From the NCBI RefSeq assembly GCF_038049925.1, contig NZ_CP145809.1, positions 1,798,001 through 1,862,000 on the forward strand: a stretch of DNA of 64,000 nucleotides. The letters run 5' to 3'. Position numbers and translations under genes: made by a program. Positions 24,771-33,829 of this stretch are shown in pieces. The notes under the pieces were generated by a model that saw only the letters and a list, made by a program, of their open reading frames with translations, had not been told where the DNA came from and made no database searches. How positions within the stretch are numbered: position 1 is the first letter of the stretch; each line of letters starts with the position of its first letter. Source of the stretch: Georgenia sp. M64. GTDB lineage: Bacteria; Actinomycetota; Actinomycetes; Actinomycetales; Actinomycetaceae.

Positions 24771-25802
24771 TCAGGCCCGGCGGAAGCCCGCCCACAGGTC
24801 GATGCCCGCGTCGCGCGCGTGGTCGTCGATCGTGGCGAGCTCGTCGTCGGTGAAGGAGAGGTTCTCCAGGGCGCCGAGGTTCTGCTCGAGCTGGGCCACG
24901 CTGGAGGCCCCGATGAGGACCGAGGTCACCCGCTCGTCGCGCAGCGCCCACGCCAGGGCCATCTGCGCCAGGCCCTGACCGCGACCCTCGGCGATCTCGG
25001 CGAGCTTGCGCACGTGGTCGAGGGTGGCGTCGGTGAGCAGGTCGGGGGAGAGGGACTTGCCCTGGCTGGCGCGCGACCCCTCGGGGATGCCGCCGAGGTA
25101 CTTGCCGGTGAGCATGCCCTGCGCCAGCGGCGAGAACGCGATGCACCCGGCCCCGACGTCGGCGAGGGCGTCGAGGAGCCCCTCGCTCTCGACCCAGCGG
25201 TTGAGCATCGAGTACGACGGCTGGTGGATGAGCAGCGGGGTGCCGAGGTCGGCGAGGATCTGCGCGGCGCGCCGGGTGTCCTCGGGGCCGTAGGAGGAGA
25301 TCCCGGCGTACAGCGCCCTGCCGCTCGTGACGGCGGTGTGCAGGGCCCCCATCGTCTCCTCCAGCGGGGTGGAGGCGTCGAAGCGGTGGGAGTAGAAGAT
25401 GTCGACGTAGTCCAGGCCCATCCGGGCCAGGGACTGGTCCAGGCTCGCGAGGAGGTACTTGCGCGAGCCGCCGCCCTGACCGTACGGGCCCGGCCACATG
25501 TCGTACCCGGCCTTGGTCGAGATGACGAGCTCGTCGCGGTAGGGACGGAGGTCGTCGGCGAGGTGACGGCCGAAGTTGCGCTCCGCGGAGCCGTAGGGCG
25601 GGCCGTAGTTGTTGGCCAGGTCGAAGTGCGTGACGCCCAGGTCGAAGGCGCGACGCAGGATCGCCCGCTGGGTCTCGAACGGCATGTCGTCGCCGAAGTT
25701 GTGCCACAGGCCCAGCGACACCGCGGGGAGGTCGAGGCCGCTGGCGCCGGTGCGGCGGTAGACCATGTCGTCGTAGCGGGCGGAGGAGGGGGTGTACGTC
25801 AT
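24771..25802 (-). CDS. yghZ: Aldo/keto reductase, YghZ (L-glyceraldehyde 3-phosphate reductase) type
   Basis: 343 residues of the AKR14-like group. MVYRRTGASGLDLPAVSLGLWHNFG, HFDLANNYGPPYGSAE and STKAGYDMWPGPYG follow E. coli YghZ closely. The AKR tetrad is present (D and Y in DLANNYG, K in STKAGY, H in FYSHR). VLIGASSVAQLEQN is the NADPH 2'-phosphate site. YghZ reduces L-glyceraldehyde 3-phosphate and methylglyoxal with NADPH. Its ATG overlaps the stop of the ddn-like gene by four bases; the phospholipase D gene follows. Detoxification of reactive carbonyls is the likely role. Confidence 0.92.
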   Translation of the reverse strand: MTYTPSSARYDDMVYRRTGASGLDLPAVSLGLWHNFGDDMPFETQRAILRRAFDLGVTHFDLANNYGPPYGSAERNFGRHLADDLRPYRDELVISTKAGYDMWPGPYGQGGGSRKYLLASLDQSLARMGLDYVDIFYSHRFDASTPLEETMGALHTAVTSGRALYAGISSYGPEDTRRAAQILADLGTPLLIHQPSYSMLNRWVESEGLLDALADVGAGCIAFSPLAQGMLTGKYLGGIPEGSRASQGKSLSPDLLTDATLDHVRKLAEIAEGRGQGLAQMALAWALRDERVTSVLIGASSVAQLEQNLGALENLSFTDDELATIDDHARDAGIDLWAGFRRA

Positions 25803-26266
25803 GGCGACGAGTCTGGCCCGTCCGCGACGCCGTGTCCAAGGACCGGTCGCAGGACCACGACGGCGATCTCCCGGCTCGTCCGTTCCTGGTACCGGGCGTA
25901 CAGCGGGTGCCCGGCGACGATCCGCGGCCACAGCTCCGCCCGTTCCGTGGGGCCGGCGACCCGGGCGTGCATGGGGCGGCCCGGGTCCCCGGGCGGGCGC
26001 ACGTGGACACGGGGGTCCGCGGTGAGGTTGACCAGCCACGCCGGCGGCCGGTCGTCACCGCCCCGGGACGCGACGACGACGTAGCCGGCGTCGTCGTGGA
26101 GCGGGGCGGTGAGCAGGACGGCGTGGCGCCGGCCCGTGCGCCGCCCGGTCGTGGTCAGCTCCAGGACGGGCATGCCGGCCGCGACCCGGCCCACCCGGCC
26201 GCGGGAGAGGACCAGGAGCGCGCGGTGGCCGGCGTTCATCGCCCGGAGCAGGGCGTCGGCGGGCAT
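25799..26266 (-). CDS. Deazaflavin (F420)-dependent nitroreductase-family protein
   Basis: 155 residues of the DDN/DUF385 split-barrel family. VLELTTTGRRTGRRHAVLL and VVVASRGGDDRPPAWLVNLTADPRVHV are its two hallmark stretches; the glycine-rich TTTGRRTG loop binds the F420 phosphate side. Related proteins reduce quinones and nitro-imidazoles with F420H2 in mycobacteria. The ATG at 26266 follows GAGGAGG with five bases between; an in-frame upstream start has none. First gene of the ddn-yghZ-phospholipase operon. F420 use implies the host makes this cofactor. Confidence 0.88.
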   Translation of the reverse strand: MPADALLRAMNAGHRALLVLSRGRVGRVAAGMPVLELTTTGRRTGRRHAVLLTAPLHDDAGYVVVASRGGDDRPPAWLVNLTADPRVHVRPPGDPGRPMHARVAGPTERAELWPRIVAGHPLYARYQERTSREIAVVVLRPVLGHGVADGPDSSP

Positions 26267-26304
26267 CGGGCCTCCTCGGTCCGCGCGGGGGGCGCGTTGC
26301 GGGC

Positions 26305-26310
26305 ACACTA
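26305..26310 (-). promoter_or_regulatory. -10 element (TAGTGT) for the ddn-like operon
   Basis: TAGTGT on the minus strand lies about 38 bases before the ATG and leaves a short leader with a good ribosome site. It nearly abuts the divergent hrpB start at 26317, so the two promoters overlap. Confidence 0.45.
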
Positions 26311-26316
26311 CCGAAG

Positions 26317-28809
26317 GTGCCCGTCGACCCCCTCGCCCGGCTGCTCGCCGACCCGCCCGACCTGCCCGTTGCGGGCGCGCTGGCCGAGCTCGTCGACGCC
26401 GTGCGCGACCGTGGCGCCGCCGTCGTCCAGGCCCCGCCGGGCACCGGCAAGACGACCCTCGTGCCGCCCGCGCTCGCCGCGCACGTGCCGGGCACGGTCG
26501 TCCTCACCCAGCCCCGGCGGGTCGCCGCCCGGGCAGCGGCCCGCCGGCTCGCGCACCTGCTGGGCGAGCCCCTCGGAGCGACCGTGGGCTACAGCGTCCG
26601 GGGTGACCGCGTGGTCGGGCCGCGCACGCGCGTGGAGGTGGTCACCACCGGGGTGCTGATGCGCCGGCTCCAGCGCGACCCCGAGCTGCCCGGCGTCGGA
26701 GCGGTCGTCCTGGACGAGGTCCACGAGCGCCACCTCGACGCCGACCTCGCCCTGGCGCTGCTCGTGGACGTCCGCGCCAACCTGCGCCCGGACCTCCCGC
26801 TCGTGGCGATGTCCGCGACCGTCGAGGCCGCGAGGACCGCCGCCCTGCTCGGCGAGGGGGTCCCGGTGGTCTCGGTGACGGGCGCCCTGCACCCCGTCGA
26901 GATCCTGTGGTGCCCGCCGCCCGCAGCGCGGGCGGACCACCGGGGGGTGACCCCGGCGTTCCTCGGTCACGTGGCCGCGACGGTCCGCCGGGCACTGGCG
27001 GAGCGGTCCGGCGACGTGCTCGTCTTCCTGCCCGGCGCCGCTGAGATCGGCGCGGTGGCCCGCCGGCTCGCGGGGGTCGACGCCGACGTCCGCCCCCTCC
27101 ACGGCCGCCTGCCCGGACCCGAGCAGGACCGCGCGCTCGACCCGGGCCCGCGCCGGAGGGTGGTGCTGTCCACCGCGGTGGCGGAGTCGTCCCTCACCGT
27201 CCCGGGCGTGCGGGTGGTCGTCGACGCCGGGTTCTCCCGCGAGCCGCGCACCGACCACCGCCGGGGTCTGGCCGGGCTGGTCACGGTGGGGGTCAGCCGG
27301 GCCGCGGCCGAGCAGCGTGCCGGGCGGGCGGGCCGGGAGGGCCCCGGCGCCGTGTACCGGTGCTGGTCGCCGGCGGAGCACGCCGGGCTGCGCGAGCACC
27401 CCGCCCCGGAGATCGCCACCGCCGACCTGGCGTCCTTCGTCCTCGAGGTCGCGTGCTGGGGCGGGGGCGACCTGGCCCTGCTCGACCCGCCGCCCCCCGC
27501 CGCGACGGAGGCCGCCCGGGCGACCCTGCGCCGGCTCGGGGCCCTCGACGACGCCGGCGCGGTGACCGCCCGCGGGCGGGCGATCGCCGCGGTCCCGGCG
27601 GACCCGCGCCTGGCCCGGGCGCTGCTCGACGCCGCCCCGGTGCTCGGCGCCCGGCGCGCGGCCGAGGCGGTGGCGCTGCTGACCGAGTCCTCCGCGGGCG
27701 GGGACCTCGTCGCGGCCCTGCGAGCGCTGCGCCGCGGCGGCCCGGAGTCGGCCACGTGGGCCACGCAGACCCGGCGCCTGCGCACCATCGTCGACGAGCG
27801 GCGTGGCCGGTCCGACGACGCGCCGGGTGCCGCGCTGCCGGACGACCTCGCCGTCGGGCTCGTCGTCGCCCTCGCCCACCCCGACCGCCTGGCCCGGCTG
27901 CGTCCCGGCGGGTCGGGGTACCTCATGGTCTCGGGCACGGGGGCGGTCCTGCCGCCCGGTTCGGGCCTGGCCGGCTCGCCCTGGCTCGCGGTCGCGGACG
28001 CCGAGCGCACCGCCGGGCGGCGCGACGCCCTCATCCGCTCCGCCGTCCCCGTCGACGAGGACCTCGCCCTGGAGGCGGCCGGCGCGACGCTCCACGAGGA
28101 GGAGGAGGTGCGCTGGGAGGGCCGGGTCGTCGCCCGCCGGACCCTCGCCCTCGGGGCGGTGGAGCTGACCTCGACCCCGTTCGACCCGGGTCCCGCCCAG
28201 GTGGTCGGCGCCGTGCGGGAGGCGCTGCGCAGCGACGGCCTCGACACCCTCGCGTGGTCGGCGGCGGCCCGGGCCCTGCGCGCCCGGCTCGCGTTCCTCC
28301 ACCGCGCCCTGGGCGAGCCCTGGCCCGACGTCGGTGACGACGCCCTGCTCACCGGGCTCGACTCCTGGCTCGGCCCCGACCTCGCCCGGGTCCGGGGCGC
28401 CGGCGACCTGCGGCGGCTCGACCTTCTCGGTGCCCTGCGCCGGCTCCTGCCCTGGCCCGAGGCCGCCCGCCTGGACGAGCTCGCCCCGGAGCGGGTGGCC
28501 CTGCCCAGCGGCTCGTCCGCCGCGGTGGACTACACCGGGGAGCGGCCTGTGCTGGCGGCCCGGATCCAGGAGGTCTTCGGCTGGCAGGAGGCCCCGCGTC
28601 TGGCCGGTGGGCGGGTGCCGGTGCTGGTGCACCTGCTCTCCCCGGCCCGTCGCCCGGCCGCGGTCACCGACGACCTCGCGTCCTTCTGGGCCACCGGGTA
28701 CGCCCAGGTGCGGGCCGAGCTGCGCGGGCGCTACCCGCGCCACGCGTGGCCGGAGGACCCGCTCACCGCGGCGCCCACCCGTGGCACCGGGCGGCCCCGG
28801 CGTGCCTGA
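26317..28809 (+). CDS. hrpB: ATP-dependent DEAH-type RNA helicase HrpB
   Basis: 830 residues, the usual HrpB length. Walker A PPGTGKTT (40-47), QPRRVAARAAA (motif Ia), Walker B DEVHER (133-138), SAT (motif III) and the motif VI QRAGRAGREGPG are all there. The C-terminal HrpB domain with SPWLAVADAER and PVDYTGERPVL-type stretch (here AVDYTGERPVLAARIQEVFG) separates HrpB from other DEAH helicases. Its cellular role is not settled. GTG start with no ribosome site, immediately next to the divergent ddn-like promoter. Confidence 0.96.
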   Translation: MPVDPLARLLADPPDLPVAGALAELVDAVRDRGAAVVQAPPGTGKTTLVPPALAAHVPGTVVLTQPRRVAARAAARRLAHLLGEPLGATVGYSVRGDRVVGPRTRVEVVTTGVLMRRLQRDPELPGVGAVVLDEVHERHLDADLALALLVDVRANLRPDLPLVAMSATVEAARTAALLGEGVPVVSVTGALHPVEILWCPPPAARADHRGVTPAFLGHVAATVRRALAERSGDVLVFLPGAAEIGAVARRLAGVDADVRPLHGRLPGPEQDRALDPGPRRRVVLSTAVAESSLTVPGVRVVVDAGFSREPRTDHRRGLAGLVTVGVSRAAAEQRAGRAGREGPGAVYRCWSPAEHAGLREHPAPEIATADLASFVLEVACWGGGDLALLDPPPPAATEAARATLRRLGALDDAGAVTARGRAIAAVPADPRLARALLDAAPVLGARRAAEAVALLTESSAGGDLVAALRALRRGGPESATWATQTRRLRTIVDERRGRSDDAPGAALPDDLAVGLVVALAHPDRLARLRPGGSGYLMVSGTGAVLPPGSGLAGSPWLAVADAERTAGRRDALIRSAVPVDEDLALEAAGATLHEEEEVRWEGRVVARRTLALGAVELTSTPFDPGPAQVVGAVREALRSDGLDTLAWSAAARALRARLAFLHRALGEPWPDVGDDALLTGLDSWLGPDLARVRGAGDLRRLDLLGALRRLLPWPEAARLDELAPERVALPSGSSAAVDYTGERPVLAARIQEVFGWQEAPRLAGGRVPVLVHLLSPARRPAAVTDDLASFWATGYAQVRAELRGRYPRHAWPEDPLTAAPTRGTGRPRRA

Positions 28810-28857
28810 GGGGAACGCAGCCGCGGCGCCGGCCGGCCCCGGCGTGCCTGAGGGGAA
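28793..28857. repeat. 23-bp direct repeat spanning the hrpB stop codon
   Basis: GGCCCCGGCGTGCCTGAGGG plus GAA occurs at 28793-28815 and again at 28835-28857. The first copy encodes the last residues and TGA of hrpB, so the second looks like a duplicated gene end. Confidence 0.8.
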
Positions 28858-28933
28858 AGCGGCCGTGGGAGCACGCCCCGCGCGGACCGGCTGGGCGGAC
28901 TCCGGCAGACGGAGGCCGCCGCCTCCCGCCGCT

Positions 28934-29010
28934 GATCACCCCGTCGCCGAGTGAGAGTGGTCTACCGGGATCGTTCGGCGACGGGGTGATCGCTCGGCGA
29001 CGGAGGGATC
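28934..29010. repeat. Large inverted repeat with a third degenerate copy, between convergent hrpB and phrB
   Basis: GATCACCCCGTCGCCGA (28934-28950) pairs perfectly with its reverse complement at 28975-28991 across a 24-base loop. A third copy (28994-29010) matches 15 of 17 bases. It sits between two convergent genes and can act as a two-way terminator, but the extra copy suggests a dispersed REP-like element. No gene is seen in 28810-29084. Confidence 0.8.
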
Positions 29011-29084
29011 GGTCGTGCAGCGGACCGCCGCCGCCGGCCGGTCCGTTCACCGTCGGGCGGAGCCGTAGCGGGCGAGCGGCTCGG

Positions 29085-30437
29085 TCAGCGGCGGGCGGCC
29101 TCGTAGCGGGCCAGCGCCTCCGCCCGCTCGGCGGCGTGGTCGACGACCCGCTCGGGGTACCCCGGTGCCCCGCCGTGGCGCCAGGGCTCGTGCGCGGCGG
29201 CGCCGGCCAGGTGCGCGAGCTCGGGGACGTACCGGCGCACGTAGCCGCCGTCGGGGTCGAACCGCAGGCCCTGCGTCACCGGGTTGAAGACGCGGAAGTA
29301 GGGCGCGGCGTCCGTGCCGGTGCCGGCGGTCCACTGCCACCCGTGGCTGTTGGAGGCGATGTCGCCGTCGCGCAGGAGGTCGAGGAAGTGTCGGGCACCG
29401 TGCGGCCACCACACGTGGAGATCCTTGACGAGGAAGGACGCCGTGACCATGCGGACCCGGTTGTGCATCCATCCCTCGGCGAGGAGCTGGCGCATGCCCG
29501 CGTCGACGAACGGGTAGCCCGTGCGTCCGGCCCGCCACGCCTCGAACCGGGTCGTCGTGGGCTCGGTGGCGGGGTCGTCGTACACGAGCGACCCGAGGTC
29601 CGAGCGCAGGTCGGCCCATGCCGAGGCGGGGTGGTGGTGGAGGACGTCGGCGTAGAACTCGCGCCAGCACAGCTCGCTGACGAAGGTCTGCGCGCCCCTG
29701 CCGCCGCCCGCCGGGTGCGCGGCGATGTCGGCGAGCAGCGTGCGGGGGTGGACCGTGCCGAGCTTGAGGTCGGCCGACAGGCGCGACGTGCCGGCGAGGT
29801 CCGGCCGGTCCCGGCGCTCGGCGTAACGCTCGAGCCCGTCGTCGAGGAATGCCTCCCACCGGCGCAGGGCGGCGTCCTCGCCCGCCGCTCCGGCCCGGTC
29901 GGCGTCCGGGTCCGCGAGGACGCGCCCGCCCGCGGCGTCCTCGGGCGCCGCGCCCCACCGGACCGCGGGCAGGGGCGCCGGGCAGGGCGCACCGTGGTCG
30001 CGCCAGGCCCGGGAGAACGGGGTGAAGACGCGGTAGGGGGTGCCGTCTGCCTTGCGCAGGACCCCGGGCCCGACGGCGTAGGGGGTGCCGGTGGCCACGA
30101 GGTCCACCCCGAGCGACCGCTCCACCTCGGCGTCGCGCCGCCGCCCGTACGGGGTGGTCTCCCGGGTGACGTGCACCGCGGCCGCCCCGGTCTCGCGGAC
30201 GAGAGCGGGGAGGACCTCCTCGGGTCGGCCGCGCCGCACGACCAGGGCGCCGTCGGTGGCCTCGTGCAGCGACCGCAGGGCCGCGTGGAGCGCCTCGCGC
30301 CGGGCCGCGCCCGCGCCGTCGAAGGCCGGGTCGAGGACGAAGACCGGCACCACCGGGCCCGCCGCCGCGGCGGCGAGCAGGGCAGGGTGGTCCCGCAGGC
30401 GCAGGTCGCGGCGGAACCACAGGACGGTGGTGGACAC
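29085..30437 (-). CDS. phrB: Deoxyribodipyrimidine photolyase (CPD photolyase)
   Basis: 450 residues. The N-terminal antenna domain starts STTVLWFRRDLRLRDHPALL. The FAD/DNA-repair domain contains ELCWREFYADVLHHHP, YPFVDAGMRQLLAEGWMHNRVRM and SFLVKDLHVWWPHGARHFLDLLRDGDIASNSHGWQW, the classic class I photolyase block whose asparagine faces N5 of FAD. It repairs UV-induced cyclobutane dimers with blue light. The GTG is six bases after TAGTGT, so probably leaderless. Antenna pigment cannot be told from sequence; with F420 enzymes nearby, a deazaflavin is possible. Confidence 0.95.
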   Translation of the reverse strand: MSTTVLWFRRDLRLRDHPALLAAAAAGPVVPVFVLDPAFDGAGAARREALHAALRSLHEATDGALVVRRGRPEEVLPALVRETGAAAVHVTRETTPYGRRRDAEVERSLGVDLVATGTPYAVGPGVLRKADGTPYRVFTPFSRAWRDHGAPCPAPLPAVRWGAAPEDAAGGRVLADPDADRAGAAGEDAALRRWEAFLDDGLERYAERRDRPDLAGTSRLSADLKLGTVHPRTLLADIAAHPAGGGRGAQTFVSELCWREFYADVLHHHPASAWADLRSDLGSLVYDDPATEPTTTRFEAWRAGRTGYPFVDAGMRQLLAEGWMHNRVRMVTASFLVKDLHVWWPHGARHFLDLLRDGDIASNSHGWQWTAGTGTDAAPYFRVFNPVTQGLRFDPDGGYVRRYVPELAHLAGAAAHEPWRHGGAPGYPERVVDHAAERAEALARYEAARR

Positions 30438-30443
30438 GTCCGG

Positions 30444-30449
30444 ACACTA
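30444..30449 (-). promoter_or_regulatory. -10 element (TAGTGT) of leaderless phrB
   Basis: TAGTGT then six bases then the GTG start at 30437 on the minus strand; no ribosome-binding site. Confidence 0.55.
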
Positions 30450-30534
30450 TCCGCGCCTGCGGCCCCGCGCCCCTGGGCCGAGACGGCAGACGGGGTTCCT
30501 GCGCCGGGGACCGCAGAGGACGCCGGCGCAGGAT

Positions 30535-30574
30535 CGCGAGGAGGACGGCTCGGACCGCGAGGAGGACGGCTCGG
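30535..30574. repeat. 19-bp tandem repeat in the phrB / small-gene intergenic region
   Basis: CGCGAGGAGGACGGCTCGG occurs at 30535-30553 and 30556-30574 (period 21), with further decayed copies (GGACCGCAGAGGA, GGACCGCGAGGGA) on both sides out to about 30615. The 232-base gap otherwise holds only the two leaderless promoters. Confidence 0.75.
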
Positions 30575-30656
30575 GACCGCAGAGGAGCCCGGCGCCGGAC
30601 CGCGAGGGACGTCGGCCCGGGACTGCTGGGGCGTCGGGCCCGGCGTCGAACAGGCG

Positions 30657-30662
30657 TACGAT
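30657..30662 (+). promoter_or_regulatory. -10 element (TACGAT) of the leaderless small gene
   Basis: TACGAT followed by seven bases and the ATG at 30670; a near-perfect TAnnnT box. Confidence 0.6.
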
Positions 30663-30669
30663 AGCCGAC

Positions 30670-30933
30670 ATGACGGTCGGGGCGGACGGCGTCGCCCCGT
30701 GGTGGGCGGGCCGGCAGAGGATCCTCAACAGCCGTGGCGTGCCCGGGCGCTTCACGACCGCCTCGGCGCCGGTCCCCGTCGTCGTCCGGCTCGTGTGGGC
30801 CGACGACGGGGAGGAGCTGGTGGAGACCGTCGCCACCGCCTGGACGTCGCCGCTCGTCCTCGTGGCGGTGGGTGACCCGCGGTCGGCCTACCGCGGGGTG
30901 TGGGTGCCCGCCCGGGACGTCACCCGCCGGTGA
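30670..30933 (+). CDS. Small hypothetical protein (87 aa)
   Basis: 87 residues, soluble, no family recognised. It reads APWWAGRQRILNSRGVPGRFTT at the start, with a central strand-like VPVVVRLVWADDGEELVETVATAWT and the end DPRSAYRGVWVPARDVTRR. The tryptophan-rich, alternating pattern suggests a small beta-barrel-like fold. The leaderless promoter just upstream supports it being real. It is convergent with pgi. Confidence 0.7.
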   Translation: MTVGADGVAPWWAGRQRILNSRGVPGRFTTASAPVPVVVRLVWADDGEELVETVATAWTSPLVLVAVGDPRSAYRGVWVPARDVTRR

Positions 30934-31017
30934 GGACGGCGCGACTGCTGTGGCGCGAGTGCCGTGCAGCGCCGCGCCGGACGCGACGCGCGCCTCTCAC
31001 CCGGACCGCCCGACGCG

Positions 31018-32643
31018 CTACGCGCGCCGCTGCTCGCGGTAGCGGCGGATGAGCGCGTTGGTGGAGGAGTCGTGGGCGGGCTCGTCGTCCCCGGCCAGCT
31101 CCGGCACGATCCGCCCGGCGAGGACCTTGCCGAGCTCGACCCCCCACTGGTCGAAGGAGTTGATGCCCCACACGACGCCCTGCGTGAACACCCGGTGCTC
31201 GTACAGGGCGACGAGCTGGCCGAGGACGGACGGCGTGAGGGCCGGCGCCAGGATCATCGTGGTCGGGTGGTTGCCGGCGAACGTCCGGTGCGGCACGAGG
31301 TCCCCGGCGACGCCGTCGGCCCGTACCTCGTCCGCCGTCTTGCCGAAGGCCAGCGCCTCGGCCTGGGCGAGGAGGTTCGCGGTGAGGAGGTCGTGGTGCG
31401 GGTCGATCTCCACGGCCGGCCGGACGAAGCCGAGCAGGTCCGCCGGGACGAGCTGGGTGCCCTGGTGGATGAGCTGGTAGAACGCGTGCTGGCCGTTCGT
31501 GCCCGGCTCACCCCACACCACAGGGCCGGTCTCGACGCGCACGGGCTCGCCGTCGACGGTGACGGACTTGCCGTTGGACTCCATGTCGAGCTGCTGGAGG
31601 TAGGCGGGAAACCGCGCGAGGTGCTGGTTGTACGGCAGGACCGCGTGCGTGGCCGCGCCGAGGAAGTTGCGGTACCAGATCCCGATCAGACCCAGCAGCG
31701 CAGGGACGTTGCGCTCGAGCGGGGTGGTGCGGAAGTGCTCGTCGACGGTGTGGAACCCGTCGAGCATCTCCCGGTAGCGCTCCGGGCCGATGGCGATCAT
31801 GAGCGACAGGCCCACCGCCGAGGTGAACGAGTACCGACCCCCGACCCAGTCCCAGAACCCGAACATGTTGGCCGTGTCGATGCCGAACCCGGCGACCTCG
31901 GTGGCGTTGGTGGAGACCGCGACGAAGTGCTTGGCGACCGCCGCGTCGTCGCCGAGGCCCTCGACCAGCCAGGCGCGGGCCGTGCGGGCGTTGGTGATGG
32001 TCTCGATGGTGGTGAAGGTCTTCGACGCGACGACGAAGAGGGTGCTCGCGGGGTCGAGGCCGTCGAGCGCGTCCGCGATGTCGTCGCCGTCGACGTTGGA
32101 GACGAACAGCGACCGGATGCCGGGGTGGCTGAAGGGCGCCAGGGCACCGGCGGCCATCGCGGGCCCGAGGTCGGAGCCGCCGATGCCGATGTTGACCACC
32201 GTGGCGATGCGCGCGCCGGTGTGGCCGGTCCAGGCCCCGGAGCGGACCTGCTCGGCGAAGGCGGCCATCTTGTCGAGGACGGCGTGGACGTCGGCGACGA
32301 CGTCCTGGCCGTCGACGACGAGCTCGGTCGAGCGCGGGGCGCGCAGGGCGGTGTGCAGGACGGCGCGGTCCTCCGTGGTGTTGATGTGCTCGCCGCGGAA
32401 CATGGCCTCGGTGCGCTCGGGCAGCCCGGCGGCCCGGGCCAGGTCCACCAGAAGCGCGAGCGTCTCGTCGGTCACCCGGTTCTTCGAGTAGTCGACGTAG
32501 AGGTCGCCCACCTCGGCCACGAGACGCGTGCCCCGCTCGGGGTCGGCGGCGAAGAGGTCCCGCAGGTGCGCGTCGCCGGTGGTCGCCGCGTGCGCGGCCA
32601 GGGCCTGCCAGGCGGGGGTGGTGGAGATGTCGGGTCGGCTCAC
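31018..32643 (-). CDS. pgi: Glucose-6-phosphate isomerase
   Basis: 541 residues, full length. It interconverts glucose-6-phosphate and fructose-6-phosphate in glycolysis and gluconeogenesis. Signatures are [12 protein letters not shown] (phosphate loop), [30 protein letters not shown] (catalytic glutamate and histidine) and [14 protein letters not shown] (catalytic lysine). The GTG at 32643 is chosen because GGAGGAG lies 10-12 bases upstream; the frame is open further upstream without a ribosome site. Confidence 0.97.
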   Translation of the reverse strand: MSRPDISTTPAWQALAAHAATTGDAHLRDLFAADPERGTRLVAEVGDLYVDYSKNRVTDETLALLVDLARAAGLPERTEAMFRGEHINTTEDRAVLHTALRAPRSTELVVDGQDVVADVHAVLDKMAAFAEQVRSGAWTGHTGARIATVVNIGIGGSDLGPAMAAGALAPFSHPGIRSLFVSNVDGDDIADALDGLDPASTLFVVASKTFTTIETITNARTARAWLVEGLGDDAAVAKHFVAVSTNATEVAGFGIDTANMFGFWDWVGGRYSFTSAVGLSLMIAIGPERYREMLDGFHTVDEHFRTTPLERNVPALLGLIGIWYRNFLGAATHAVLPYNQHLARFPAYLQQLDMESNGKSVTVDGEPVRVETGPVVWGEPGTNGQHAFYQLIHQGTQLVPADLLGFVRPAVEIDPHHDLLTANLLAQAEALAFGKTADEVRADGVAGDLVPHRTFAGNHPTTMILAPALTPSVLGQLVALYEHRVFTQGVVWGINSFDQWGVELGKVLAGRIVPELAGDDEPAHDSSTNALIRRYREQRRA

Positions 32644-32764
32644 GGGGCGCGCTCCTCCGCCGGGCTGGCCCCGGCCTCGTCGGTCCGCCGGGTCCGGCCC
32701 GGCCTTGACGAGGACCATCATGGCGCGGTGAGCGCGCCGGGACGAACCCGCGGCGCGGGTGGGC

Positions 32765-33694
32765 TCAGCCGACGGTGACGGTGCGGGAGTCGACCGTCGG
32801 CTCACCGCCGGCGCCGCCGGAGGGGTCGTCCTCGATGATCTCCACCGTGTAGGTCCCCGGGTCGAGCTCCACCGTGAAGGAGAAGGGCGCGAAGGTCTGG
32901 CCCTCGCTCGTCATCGTGAAGCCCGCCTCGACCTCGGTGCCGGCGTCGTCGAGGACCCGCCACGGCAGGTTGGCCTCGAAGACTGCCGCCTCGCCGGAGA
33001 CGGTCACCGGCGAGGTGACCTCCGCGCCCTCGGCGGGCCGGTCGATCTGCACGAGCTGGCGCACGTCGAGGGGGTCCTCGGCCGCGACCGGTTCGTCCCA
33101 GACGAGCGTGCCCCACACCTCACCGGCCGGCTCGCCGTCGATGAGGAGGAGGACCTCGGCGTCCTCGGCGCCGGCGGCGCCGAGGACCGTGTGGACGAGC
33201 TGCTGGACCATCATGGCGGCGCCCTCGGAGCCCACGTTCGCGGTGCGGGCCTCGGCGGAGAGGTCCACGACGAGCGTGCCGTCGTCGTCCTCGACGCCGA
33301 GGACCTCGGTGGCCGGGTCCCACGTCGTCGTGTAGTCGGGGTCCTGCGGTCCCGCGACCATCGTCTCGACGGCACCGACGACGGGGTCGCCGTCGACCTC
33401 CCGCAGCTCGCGCGCCAGGCGGATGCCGTTGCGCGTGTCCACGACGAAGTACACCGGCACCTCGTCCGTCCCGGCGGGCTCCGTGGCGGGCTCCGTGGTC
33501 GGCTCCGCGGGTTCGGTGGTGGGCTCGTCGGTGGCGGTGGCGGTGGCGGTGGCGGTGGCGGTGGCGGTGGCGGTGGGGGTGGGCGGCGGCGGCGCGCTCG
33601 TCGTCGGGTCGGTGCCGGGGTCGACGTCGGTGCATGCCGCCAGGACGAGGACGAGGGCGGCGACCGGTCCCCGTCGTCGAAGGGATCCGGCCAT
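32765..33694 (-). CDS. GerMN/Gmad2-domain lipoprotein
   Basis: 309 residues. Signal peptide and lipobox LAAC put the lipidated cysteine at residue 21. A Pro/Thr/Ala linker with eight Ala-Thr repeats follows, then a GerMN domain (about 80-190, [20 protein letters not shown] through VVDLS) and a C-terminal Gmad2 immunoglobulin-like domain (about 205-309, [20 protein letters not shown]). These domains were named from spore germination and sporulation proteins but are common on actinobacterial surface lipoproteins such as LpqB-like proteins. The ATG follows GAGGAGG. Probable role in envelope sensing or assembly. Confidence 0.9.
   Translation of the reverse strand: MAGSLRRRGPVAALVLVLAACTDVDPGTDPTTSAPPPPTPTATATATATATATATDEPTTEPAEPTTEPATEPAGTDEVPVYFVVDTRNGIRLARELREVDGDPVVGAVETMVAGPQDPDYTTTWDPATEVLGVEDDDGTLVVDLSAEARTANVGSEGAAMMVQQLVHTVLGAAGAEDAEVLLLIDGEPAGEVWGTLVWDEPVAAEDPLDVRQLVQIDRPAEGAEVTSPVTVSGEAAVFEANLPWRVLDDAGTEVEAGFTMTSEGQTFAPFSFTVELDPGTYTVEIIEDDPSGGAGGEPTVDSRTVTVG
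33529..33576. repeat. Hexanucleotide (CGGTGG)x8 microsatellite inside the GerMN lipoprotein gene
   Basis: Eight perfect CGGTGG units, read on the minus strand as Thr-Ala repeats just after the lipobox. Gain or loss of units keeps the frame and only changes linker length. Confidence 0.9.
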
Positions 33695-33829
33695 GGCAGC
33701 CTCCTCGGTGCGGTGGCGGGCGGCCGGACGGCCGGAGCAGCGCGGGCCGCACCCTCTCAGTGTGGCACCGCCGGGCCGCTGCGGGCGGCTGTTGGGAGAC
33801 GTAGGCTCGCCCGCGGAAGGGGGCCGCGG

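Noticed and set aside
28763-29050. A 95-codon frame between hrpB and phrB
   Set aside because: It is made of the repeat island and low-complexity Arg/Gly/Pro residues, with no ribosome site.
30085-30669. Coding continuation upstream of the 87-aa gene
   Set aside because: The frame is open upstream but runs antisense to phrB and through tandem repeats; the leaderless promoter fixes the start at 30670.
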